From Ophiura sarsii (taxonomy: Eukaryota; Echinodermata; Ophiuroidea; Amphilepidida; Ophiuridae): DNA of 64,000 bases. This document shows positions 1-9,981 of the stretch, piece by piece. The notes beneath the pieces were generated by a model. That model searched no databases, had not been told where the DNA came from, and worked only from the letters and a program-made list of their open reading frames with translations. Each line of letters opens with the position of its first letter. Positions within the stretch are counted from its first letter, which is position 1. The stretch is taken from NCBI GenBank assembly GCA_035610835.1, contig CM069448.1, forward strand, positions 12,338,462-12,402,461, written 5' to 3'. A program made the position numbers and the translations under genes.

Positions 1-1197
1 CCTTCTCAACGTAAGAATTCACTCTTACAGCTGGTGGCAGCGGTGACGGACTCATCGGAATGACTGGTTGAAAAAATTGAAAATTGCAAAATTTTCTTTC
101 ATCACCACGTGGGACGAAACATTTCATCGTTAACGAGACATTTTCTCATTTTTTGTGTTGGCATACATTATAAAGCTAACACACGAGTATCAACCGATGC
201 TCCATACAGAAGAGGCGACGGAAGAAGTTCTCCAGTTTTTGATACACGTTATATTTTCGAAAACAAATGCTACCTAGCATTCAGATGAGGGATTGAGAAC
301 TCTGGTTTTTGCCATAAGTTATATTGTGCAAAAACGGATGCCAACCGGTGTCCTTCAGATGGGATTTCCAGATTCATCGATATTCCTATAGCCCGTGTCC
401 AGGGTGCTGCTAAAACCCGTTCCCAGGGTATCTTTTGCCTAACCAAGGGCGCCTGTGATAAAATAATGCTACCATTCACAAGTTCATCATTACACGGATA
501 AAAGATGTTTGTATTACCTCAGACTAGACTGTCAATAAAGAATAAAGCTGAATAAGACGCATCAGTGCAATCTCTCCCCTTAATTAGTTTGAAAAGAGAT
601 CCTTTTATTTCAATTTTTTGCTAATTTGTTTCCAAATAGATCAGATTTTATTTACATTTTATCAGGGATTTAAGCCGACATAGAAAAAAATATGGCTTTC
701 AATAAATCACTTTAATGACTTTTCTTGAACATTTAGCAAAGAAAACAAATTGAATGCAAATCAAATTTGCATCCAGTTGCATCTCTGATGCTGAATATAG
801 CCTGCAACACAATAACACATACAGATCAATTAGATGCACCTCTAGAAATCATCATTTAACATAGGAACCCTGTTCTATTAGCCCTTTGTACGGTCTGCCA
901 TTTGCAAGAGGAGCATCGATTGAACTGGTACCGTATTGAAATGGACTATAACATAACATTATGTAACTAGTTTGACCCTCTCTGCACAAAATGACTGGTC
1001 ATGCAGTGAGACCTTGTGAAATGATGGAACACTGTCATTCAATCACTTTCTTGTTCAAGGCTCTCCTCTCAAATGATGGATCTGTGCAAAGAGCAAATTG
1101 TCCAAAAAATGATTGGGCAATAAACATTTAAAAGCCAAATCCAACTATTGCATTGAATAGTATACAAATATTGAATGCCTGAGAGTGTGATAGTACA
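1..1197. other. No gene seen; short diverged tandem repeat near 180–400
   Basis: Three diverged copies with a period of about 70 bases share a TTTTTGNNANNNGTTATATT block around 235 and 305 and an ATGC…CAGATGRG block. No exon with family similarity was found. Confidence 0.4.
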
Positions 1198-1890
1198 AAC
1201 TAACTCCTCATAAAAATTGTCAAGACACTTACACATGATCCAATAATAAACTGCCCGAAAGGGTATGGATTAATCGAAGCCAGTTACTCAGTGCATAATT
1301 TTGTTCTGCGTATTTTGACACCTCGATTGTTGATCCAATGTTGTGGAGCGGAGTTATTGTCATTTCAATGGACGTAGGTGCAGTTTCAAAAGTGACAATC
1401 GTTCCTATAGAAGCAGGTTTACATTACTGTTTTGAATGATCAGGTTTATGCTTTACAGGCGCTGTTGTGGACAATGATCATGATGATAGTGGACACACAA
1501 AGTACTGAAGATAAAGATAAAGTCAAGGCAAAGTTGAAGTTGAATGAAAACAATAAATCTGTGTTGTAAAAGGAACACATTATCTTCATTTTTTCTGAGT
1601 GTATGTTGCATTTTGTATACAAGTGTTAAGCATAAACTTGATCATTCAAAACAATAAATGCAAACCTGCATCTATTTAGTCTATAGGGATGATTGTCACT
1701 TTTGAAACAGGACCTACGATCATTGAAATGACAATAACTCCGCTCCGCAACATCGTATCTCAACAATCGAGGTGTCAAAATATGCAGAACACAATTATGG
1801 GTTATTTGCTTCGAACAATCCATACCCTTTCGGGCCATTCATTATTGGATCAATTTTTTAGTGTCTCGATTCTTTTTGTGAGGAGTTTAT
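1198..1890. repeat. Foldback element with arms of about 260 bases
   Basis: Left arm about 1198–1465 and right arm about 1625–1890 are diverged inverted copies, sharing for example CGAAAGGGTATGGAT with the complement of the stretch at 1826–1840, and the GAGCGGAGTTATTGTCATTT block. No transposase frame is present, so it looks like an old non-autonomous foldback transposon. Confidence 0.65.
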
Positions 1891-2306
1891 ATCATGAGGT
1901 CAAATTTGGATTTTTCCATTGCATAAGGCGAAGCCGAGTTAATGGAATAATCCAAATTGGACCGAATGATATAGTTTTACTATTGCACAAGGAAACACCA
2001 TTCAATATTTGTTTTATATCATGATATCACATTATTCTTTTCCAGCCTTAATGATAGTAAACATGGTCACATGGTTGAAATCAAGCCTATCATGATATAA
2101 ATCTGTATATGATGTTGGTGATGGTGATGATTAATTGCTAATATTTAGTGACCTTACTCAGACATATTAGGAACTTGGTCTTCAACATTATTATAGTGCA
2201 TGCAAAGAGTCAGGGATTGTTTCACGAATTTGTCTCAAAATATTCCTATGGTAAATTTCTACTGCATGCCAGATACTACATATGTAAGTTTGCCAAATGA
2301 CAACAC

Positions 2307-2551
2307 TCATTTTTTCTTCTTTTTTTGCCCCATAAATTTGCCACCTTTCCATAGTGGTTTCTTGGGTGGTTTGTCCACCTTTTTAGAGTCTATTTGTGAT
2401 GCCGCCAAGGCTTCTTGTTCCGCCTCCCGATTCTCTGAGCTCAGAGGGAGCTGGACACTCTCTCCAATGTTGACATTGCCTGTGTACTGAATGTCGTATA
2501 GACTGGGGTCTTTCAGGAACACTGTCTCTCTGTATATGAATGGCATAAGTC
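2307..2551 (-). CDS. MRPS18C: MRPS18C last exon with lysine-rich C-terminal extension
   Basis: Acceptor TTCATCCAG; first two bases complete the Gly begun in the previous exon. The product LMPFIYRETVFLKDPSLYDI aligns with the vertebrate C-terminus (GFMPVTYKDP, LKDP, NIRY). It then runs about 55 residues beyond the usual end: an acidic Glu/Ala stretch followed by KKVDKPPKKPLWKGG and KKKKK, then TGA. The extension could be lineage-specific and could contact rRNA. Confidence 0.82.
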
Positions 2552-5500
2552 CTGGATGAATAAAATTAAAGAAATTAAAAATGTCAATTTGGATGGTAAT
2601 ACTCATTCATGGGGATCACCTCATCTCATAAGGTAAACTATATTGCCCAATTTTAATTCGGACAGAGCTGGGTTAGATATTTGGTAAGAATTTTAGTATA
2701 TTTCAGTAACAGAACTTGTAGCATACATTCCAGATATCAGAGCAGGTTTTATTCCTTCCTACAAACTAACTAGTGCTATTAGGTGAGATGAATTTTCTAC
2801 AAGATTATCAAGCCACAAGGCAAAGTGGATGAATGGGATCTATGGGGTCATCTTAGGGCCGTGATATCAGCTTTTCATTTCGAAAAGACTTCAATAATAG
2901 CATAGCATCTCCCAGAAACGTTTTTCTCCTTTTCTTTCTCAACCAGATATTTCGGATTAGGTGTATAATATTGTATCGACTTAGACCTAAATTCTTTTTG
3001 CGTGTGTTGCCTTCAGCGACCGACCCTAAAATCTCAACAACAAAATTATGATTTATATTTGTCAAAATATTACTATTTTCTGCTTGAAATTAATAAGTTT
3101 GCTTGAATATATTGCTTTTAAATTATTATCACACTAGAAACTCTTGACAAATTGACACTAATCAATTTTGTCTTGACATGAACCACGGTTTGTCAGTAAT
3201 ATTTGACAGCAAAAAAAGTTGAAAACGAAAAGAAGAAAAAAAGGAAAATCGACTGGCCGATCCGACTTCAAGATTTTGGCACTTGAGTGCAACACAACAA
3301 ATGTTATGGCATTATACCCTTGCAGAAGCCACATTTGAACTTATTTACTTTCCGGTGCACCAGGAGCATCTACAAGGATACACATAAAATCATCTTACTC
3401 ATGCTTAATATTTTTAAAAGATATTACAATGTATGTTTGACATAGTCTGATTTGCATGCGATGTTAATTGATTTAACAAGAAAAAAGATCAAACATGACC
3501 TTATTGACAATAGTGAGTTAGAGCAGGGCTACATATACTTGAAAATGTCCTGCTTTGAGGGGAGGGGAAGAACATGATTATGAAGTTGGATAAAAATAGG
3601 AAAAAGCAGGAAAATTGATAATGTTGTAACGGGGAAAAAACTCAGTACCATAGGGGTAAAATTGACAACTTAAATCTCTTAGTTAGAGGTGACAAGACGT
3701 GAAAGTATTAAATGTTTGACATCTTTTTCAAGGTTAGTAAGTGCTTACCAAATTGTCTTGCTACATTGATTTCTCTGACCACTCTATCATGTTGTATCTG
3801 GCATAACTTTGTGATCTTTCTATCATATATTATACCCGTGTTTGGAGACACAAACTGAGATAACAGCTGTAGATTCTGTGAGGATATATAGAGAAAAGCA
3901 TCGTTATGCAATGTTCATCACCTTTCATTAAATCTCAATTTGGCCTATAAATTCAGAATGTATAGGCATGCATGTCAATATATATTGCAAGTGAATCACA
4001 AGGTCATAAAACTTAACACTTTCCACACGGCAGGCGTCTGCAGACGACATTCCAAAATTTCACAAAATGTTTCAAAAATGTCAAAATAACTTAATTTCAT
4101 TACCATATTTTAAAATCACCATGAGAAATGCATTAAAATAAGTACAAATATCATACCTAGTATGATTCAGTTATCCTAGAGATAAGAACTTGAAAGTTGG
4201 GAAGGTTTCTGAAAAAATATGTTTTGTAAGGTAAAACCCAAAGCTGTATGGAAAGTGTTAAACTAAGTCCCAAGCAAAGCATATGCTAGATCCTGAGCAT
4301 GCAGGCTATTATACTACGCTATATAAATAATCAGTTCAATCATACTGGTATTGCTTCCTATTGGCAAGATCAAGGTCATGCTTTTCTAAATTCTAAATTA
4401 ATCAATGAAAATCATACTTTCCAAGTAGTTTACTCTATAGGCACCAGCTCGGAATTTTAAAAAAACCTGCTAAACTTCTTTTCTAATAGTTGATAACACT
4501 TCTACCACGCAGTGACGTATACTGCATTGTTTGACTGATTGCAGTACTTTTGTGCGCATCCACACGATGCACTGGCGTAAACATACACAAATACAAAGAC
4601 GGAAGATACATATGGTGTGTAAATGGTGCACCTTGTGCAGTTACATCAATCTCCAGAGGAAGTTAAATATAGTAGTTTGAAAAGATACTACATTGCAAAA
4701 TTTTAGCTCTGGCTATTTGAGATCACAGGTGATTTGCAATTTTTACATTAAGTAGGGGTGACTATGTTGTGAAAACTAAAGTCATACAAAAAATGTGCAT
4801 CTTTTTCAGATGTTGTCATATATTCATATTATGTTACATACCAATGGAAAGCTGATGTGTTCTTCTTTTCCTTTTACCAAGTATGTATTTTTACCTTTTA
4901 CCGTGTATGTATTTAATTCTATATGTATTTTATTCTGTAAAGCGCTGTGGTACCTCATTGTGTAAGAGCGCTATATAAATGCCTTGTATAATAATAATAA
5001 TAATAATAATAATAATTCTTTCCAACAATATCATATTTGTAGTAATCACTTGTTACAGTGCTGAGCCACTTACTTGAGAATTACGGAGGTCTCAATCAAA
5101 ATGTGCAAAAATTCACCATTATTTTGCACTTAAAATAAACAACTCTGTCTTTTGTTCAACGAAGTGTTACAATGACAAATACAGTGTAGAGTGAGGCTCT
5201 ATTGATTTTTGAACACAAAATAGTGAAGATTTTGGCACAGTCGCACATCCCCATATTCTCAAGTAAGTAAAGTTTCTGTGCACTGAAGCAAGTAGTTGCT
5301 ATACATTTGGTATCATTGAAAAGATTTCTATCTTTCTATTGATGTGCAACACACTATGAACATAATGTATGACGAAGCCTTCACACTCTTTCATGACACC
5401 CTTCATTCAAGTCCTTTCAACATCCGACTGATACATATAATAGCATGGTGGTCTTGGGTTAAGTGTAGGTTAATGCTTGGTTGGGGGAGATGGTGGTCCT

Positions 5501-8500
5501 GTAAAGCATGTAGCCAGCTGGGCTGGTGATACGGTCATGCCCCAACAGGTGACAACAGGCAGCTCCTGGTAGATTTAGTTCCCAAGTTTGTTGTGTAGGT
5601 TCTCTTGACGCCCATCCAGACCTCCAGATATTATTATTTTTCTACAATTTATATTTTGATGTTGTTCTCTATGTTTGGGCTTTTATCTTATTATTATGTC
5701 ACTTTCATTGGCATTTTTAACCTCTGCCCATTTGTATGTCTTGTTTTATGCATATTTTCTGAGTTGCAGTGAACCAATTGATTGCCTTTCAGAGCTCTCT
5801 TTTCGAGAGTTACCAGTTTGATTTTTAATCACTCTGGTCATTAACCTTGTTAATGTCTGTTGGGCTATGGTTCACATTTGCGTTTTATATACAACAAAAA
5901 AATCAAGGCAAAACTTATTGAGGGGCTTATATTGTATCAAGGATGCTATCATAAAGCCTACAGGGTAGCCCCTAATCATTTGTTTAAATGTTTGGCATGA
6001 GAAGCTATGAAAGTTTGTCACATGACCTTTTATTTGACATTTAATATATTATGCATAAAACTAATGACCTTACCTTAAATGATATGGGTATATTTGCTTT
6101 ACAAAGTAAGCATGGCTGTATTTCTTCTTCATATGGGTCGCTCATTTCTACAAAAGGCTGGAAGACAAAGAGAAACAGCAAGGCATAAAAACACATCACT
6201 TGTATTTTGAGTAGATGGATATATTTATATTAGCGTATTGATTGCTTTAAATTATTTTCAATTTCAATATTAATTTTATGAGAAATAACAACATGTGGAA
6301 TGTGAATTGAAGATTTGGATGTTTTACAAAGCAGTTTACATTTGCATATCATACCCTAATTTTTATCTGGATTTAAACTTTCTCAAAATTAGAATTGCAT
6401 AATTAATGTTGAAAAGGTTTCTCCGTTTCTTGTTCATGTACATCTTTTAAATTTATAAAGCAGTGCATTTATATGATATAACTTACAGAATCCCCATTTG
6501 CTGTTTGAGTAGATGTGGCATCCTTGGTGTCTGATGACGCTAACCTACTGGTACTAAATAATCTGCTATTTATCCTGTTGACACCTGGAAAGATAAAGAC
6601 AAACATATTATTTACGCACATGTGTTTAAACACCTTGAGCATCGGTGATTGTTGTTTCAATACCACTGCTTCTAAAGCTGGGAGCTCATTGCCAGCTACG
6701 ATTTGTTGTGCTCCATCCATTGACCTTCAAGTCTTGTCTCAATACTCACTTATTTTAATACTTATTGTATTGTTGCATTTTTTACTAATTTTTGTGTAAA
6801 ATGGTATAGTTCCCGATCCTTTTCATGTGAATAGCATCCTAAATAAAATATTTTAAAATATATAAAAAAAATGCCTGGTTGATGATGAATTGATGTTTTT
6901 ACAATAACTTGTTTTGTCAGTAATGAAGTAATTTTTCTTAAATATCCACATGAGATCCTGGATAACTTTTATATACACTTGTGAATCAAGCTTCCAAGTT
7001 TGTAACCTTCTAGATGTGATTCTGGGTCATTTATTGTCTGAAACTACTTAAGCATGACCCCAAGTGTGGGCATTCCAAAGAGCATTTAGTCACATCCAAA
7101 ACCTTTAGAACCAACAAAAATCCATATGCAGTGACAACTAATAGGACAATGTTTAAGGTTATAGAGCTAAACTGGATGGTGGAGCCAGGAGAAACGATTG
7201 AAGACCCAATTTATAACCAACGTTTTAATTAATTAATGGCAGTTACTATGGTGGTGTGACATAAACACAACAGCCGCATCTTGAGCAACTTGATTGATGA
7301 GTGATATTTTTATTTATTCGAAAAACACTTTCAAAACTGTGGCACCCAACCTGCAAGGTGGCGCATTCAAACAAATATAAAAGTGAAATACATCAAATCA
7401 AACAATGTCCAATCAAGCAGGACAAGAGAGATTAAAGTGAACCTATTTATAGGGAACATTGAAATTACGGAACTTGTCGGAAGTAAAATTGCTGATCATT
7501 TGACCTTTTCCCAGAAGCAATAGCCATCGATCGATTAGGTTCGATTGATTTGCTCTACTTAAGTTAGCAATGGACAAGTTAATGATGATGAACAACCATG
7601 GTACAATTGGAAGAGGAGGCCTGCCCGGTCCTTTCTCAGCTCAGTGATGTTATGAGGGAGCGCATCCCAGTCCAGCAGAGTTCTTGCAAAGAAACTGTTC
7701 TTGTAGCTGTAGGAACTGGAGCTGTGTTGCATGAATGTGTTGTGTTGTGGCCGGGTTGGACGTTATCTGGGTTGGATGTAGTCTGGGATTGGTATGACCA
7801 GGCTAGAAATATTCAGAGCCAGGCTAAAAACACCTTTTTTACAGAGGTATCAAACGTTGGAACTCCCTGCCTAATTCTATCAAGGAAATCAATATGTGTA
7901 AGGGGGAACCATACAAAAACACAAGGCTATCATATGACTATTTAACATAAATAATTAATGTCTAAATTCTGTTTTTCACGGACATAACGGACAGGTTTAA
8001 CTTAAGATTTAGTGCTCACCTCCTGGTTCTTGACCAATATGCATACTGTAGATAATATTTGGATGAAATTCAATCCGGTAGCCTTACTACTGAAAACAAA
8101 AATTACCAAATTGACCATGGGCATGTGTTTTTCTTTCTTCTTCAAGATGGCCGACGAAGGGGATTATGTGTTTTAACTTTTACCCCTTTTTTTACTTGGC
8201 AACTTGCTAGACGTAAAAATATGTAAATAAACAATTCCAATGCGACTTTTCTGAACACTTTTGCTAACTCTTTATTTTCTTAGAAATGCCATGAATAGAT
8301 AGAGAACATTCAAGGACAACTTTGAGTCTCCAAAAGGTGAGTGGGACATAAAAACAGAGGATTTTCAAGTGACTAAAATTTGGTCTAAATTGGTTCCCTT
8401 CAACATTATTATGCCTTTAGTTAGGGATGTTCATATCATTTACTATAGAGGGCGACATTTTTTTGGAAAAAATTTGACCAAAATATGTAGAAAACTCCAT

Positions 8501-9866
8501 CCATGTTTACCTCTTTTAAATCCAGCGATTTAGTACGAACTGGGCGTGGAGTATTCTCACTGATGTCTAAATAACCCCACACAAGCAACTGGACATCATG
8601 AAAGTAAACCCTTTTTTACCTAAAATGGTTTAAAATGTGCATGACTTGCCCAGTTTTCAGCAATATGAGGCGAACTACTTTTGAATATAACTTTTTTATT
8701 ATTCAGCCTGCAGACAAGGTTGAACCATCATTTTTTATTGTAAAGTACTTTGTTTCCATGTCAATGTAATCCATTTTCAAAGAGATATTTTTATTTTCAA
8801 AATTTTAATGCCTACTTTAGATTAGCCGATACCCAAATCATAGATTTAGTATCTATCGAGACTAGGTTCAGACATTCTGGGTATCATGACATGTTTGATG
8901 AGATCAGAGATCTTTCTGAATCTGAATGATAATCTCAACGCTTCCTTCAGAAGCCAAACGAGATGATATGGTGTGCGCATAGATGTTGTTCTTAGTCTTG
9001 CGTTAGTGCTTCGTTGCGTCTGATGAAATCGGCAACGTTGGTCTTGAATGTTTCGGGATTATTGATGTTTACGATGTTTTCAGGAAGTTGATTCCATTGA
9101 CGGATAGTGAGCGGGAAGAAGGAGTTGTTTATATTTAATGCTCTTGCCGGTTAATTGTGTGATTGATTGACTGTGGTTTAGTCTAGAAGAACTGCGTGTT
9201 TGGACCGGTTGAATGAACTTTTGTGCCGGAATGGCTACCTGACCGCGCGTGATCTTATTCAGCATGGCAAGCCTAGCTGTGCGCCTTCTGTGCATGTGCT
9301 CTACCTCTAGTGCCACTAGTGGGTCCCATTTCAATTCCTTCATCATGCCGGTAACGCTGCTGGTCCATCTGTAATCATTGAATATAAATCTAGCCCCCCT
9401 ACGTTGGATAAGATGTGATCTTTATCATCTTGCCTAGCCTTACAAGTTACATGCCTTTTTTAAGCCTTTAAGTTTAACTTTATAAAAAGGCCTTAATTAG
9501 GCTTAGGGCTTTTATTAGGCTAATAATTATTTAATTTAAGCTTACTTCAACTAAACTAAATTTAGAGATTCAATTCAATCACCGTTAAGCAAGCAAAATA
9601 CTCTTAATCATAAATGCTACACTTACAGGTAGGTTGCACCATATAAATACTATTCTGTATGCGTGATGAACATCTTAAAACTCGAACTAAATTCGACACA
9701 CATCGTCCACTGGCGGCTGCCATCTTGAATTTGTAGTATACTAACATATTGAACAAGGTAAGGATCCTGCATCATGTGTGTACATTGTGTATCAAATAAA
9801 AATCCCCGGTGACCGCGTAGAGGCTTGGCTTTACACCAGGCTCGGCTCACAAGCAAACAGATTCAT
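2307..9866 (-). CDS. MRPS18C: Mitochondrial ribosomal protein bS18m, MRPS18C-like (whole gene, proposed exon set)
   Basis: Component of the small subunit of the mitochondrial ribosome, bS18 family. Coding exons on the minus strand, in order: 9866–9851 (tentative), 6584–6487, 6157–6074, 3875–3749, 2551–2307. All junctions are GT–AG and the phases agree, giving about 189 codons. The predicted protein has a basic Ser/Arg-rich start (around LFSTSRL) fitting a mitochondrial presequence, then a CxxC (Cys54, Cys57), the family signature LLSQFVSP with a conserved Cys in ITKLC (about residue 91), and a tail with LMPFIYRET and FLKDP. From memory of the family, human MRPS18C has the same order: CILC, LLSQFVSP, TGLC, GFMPVTYKDP, LKDP. 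Human MRPS18C is about 142 residues; this product is longer mainly through a C-terminal extension ending in lysines. The gene runs divergently from ELMOD3. MRPS18A and B are less similar. Confidence 0.8.
3749..3875 (-). CDS. MRPS18C: MRPS18C exon with the core bS18 fold
   Basis: Acceptor CCTCACAG and donor GTAAGC; 127 bases, 42 codons plus one base. It encodes NLQLLSQFVSP, NTGIIYDRKITKLC and a basic amphipathic helix ending VARQFG. This is the most conserved part of the bS18 family (LLSQFVSP, then G-I-Y-R-ITGLC). ITKLC replaces the common ITGLC; the cysteine is kept. Confidence 0.88.
4013..4261 (-). mobile_element. TTAA-type MITE, copy 1 (MRPS18C intron)
   Basis: A 249-base element with ends TTAACACTTTCCACACGG and the complement of TATGGAAAGTGTTAA. 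TTAA at both ends fits the target preference of piggyBac-like elements. Reverse-oriented relatives lie at 29481–29724 and 48683–48923, all containing a CATGAGAAATGCA-type core. Confidence 0.7.
4880..5017 (+). mobile_element. 3' tail of a CR1/L2-like or SINE retroelement
   Basis: TGTAAAGCGCTGTGGTACC, then GAGCGCTATATAAATGCC, then an (ATA)n tail. This TAAAGCGC…GCGCTATATAAATG pattern is the common 3' end of L2/CR1-related elements and their SINEs. Only the 3' end is seen. Confidence 0.6.
6074..6157 (-). CDS. MRPS18C: MRPS18C exon with the CxxC zinc-site motif
   Basis: Acceptor CTTCCAG, donor GTAAGG, 84 bases, 28 whole codons. The product has MSDPYEEEIQPCLLCKANI, matching the family pattern of a PY-containing acidic stretch followed by CxLC. 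In mitochondrial bS18 proteins this CxxC contributes to a zinc site. It is 330 bases downstream of the previous exon. Confidence 0.82.
6487..6584 (-). CDS. MRPS18C: MRPS18C exon encoding the presequence region
   Basis: Acceptor TTTCCAG before 6584 and donor GTAAGT after 6487. It carries 2 + 96 bases, starting one base into a codon. The product reads VNRINSRLFSTSRLAS and then a Ser/Thr/Asp-rich linker. The Arg/Ser-rich, acid-free start suits a mitochondrial targeting sequence. It joins in phase to the exon at 6157. Confidence 0.7.
7826..7945 (+). pseudogene. LINE reverse-transcriptase C-terminal relic
   Basis: One frame reads HLFYRGIKRWNSLPNSIKEI, matching the RxWNxLPxxI motif near the C-terminus of CR1/Jockey-type RT proteins, and ends at a stop. 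The frame is closed upstream. Confidence 0.4.
8992..9415 (-). pseudogene. LINE RT C-terminal fragment, frameshifted
   Basis: The minus strand encodes IQRRGARFIFNDYRWTSSVT, then ELKWDPLVALEVEHMHRRRT. After a frameshift near 9120 it continues as SFFPLTIRQWNQLPENIVNI to a stop at 8992. It parallels the C-terminus of the larger LINE at 9982–12096 (VQRRAARFALHRYQ, RTVRDWNTLPQS) but is a separate, more decayed family. Confidence 0.75.
9851..9866 (-). CDS. MRPS18C: Tentative first coding exon of MRPS18C
   Basis: The second exon needs an upstream exon ending one base into a codon. Reading leftwards from 9866 there is ATG, four more codons (MNLFA) and one base, then a GTGAGC donor at 9850. This supplies the right phase and an A at position -3. 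The joined start (MNLFAC then VNRINSRLFSTSRL) looks like a mitochondrial presequence. The exon is only 16 coding bases and the placement is a guess. It lies just downstream of the 3' tail of the minus-strand LINE, so that LINE would sit in or just upstream of the 5' UTR. A different first exon elsewhere is quite possible. Confidence 0.25.
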
Positions 9867-9884
9867 CGTTGCCAGGCAAAAGAT

Positions 9885-9981
9885 CAGAGTAGACCTTCAT
9901 CTTCATCTTCATCCAATATAGTGCCAACTTCAGATTTGAAGACTCTTGCACTGATTGGTCCCTTGGTAGGCTGTGTGCAGG
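9885..9981 (-). mobile_element. 3' UTR and GATGAA tail of the minus-strand LINE
   Basis: After the RT stop the minus strand runs about 65 bases and ends in GATGAAGATGAAGATGAAG, a short repeat tail of the type ending many CR1/L2-like elements. The insertion point is therefore near 9890. Confidence 0.6.

Noticed and set aside
7598..7945. 115-codon plus-strand frame
   Set aside because: Its last third overlaps, in another frame, a recognisable LINE RT C-terminal relic; no similarity was seen in the frame itself.
8104..8160. ATGGCCGACGAAGG start-like context on the plus strand and ATGCCCATGGTC on the minus strand as first exons
   Set aside because: The plus-strand frame stops after nine codons; the minus-strand one ends in the wrong phase for MRPS18C exon 2.
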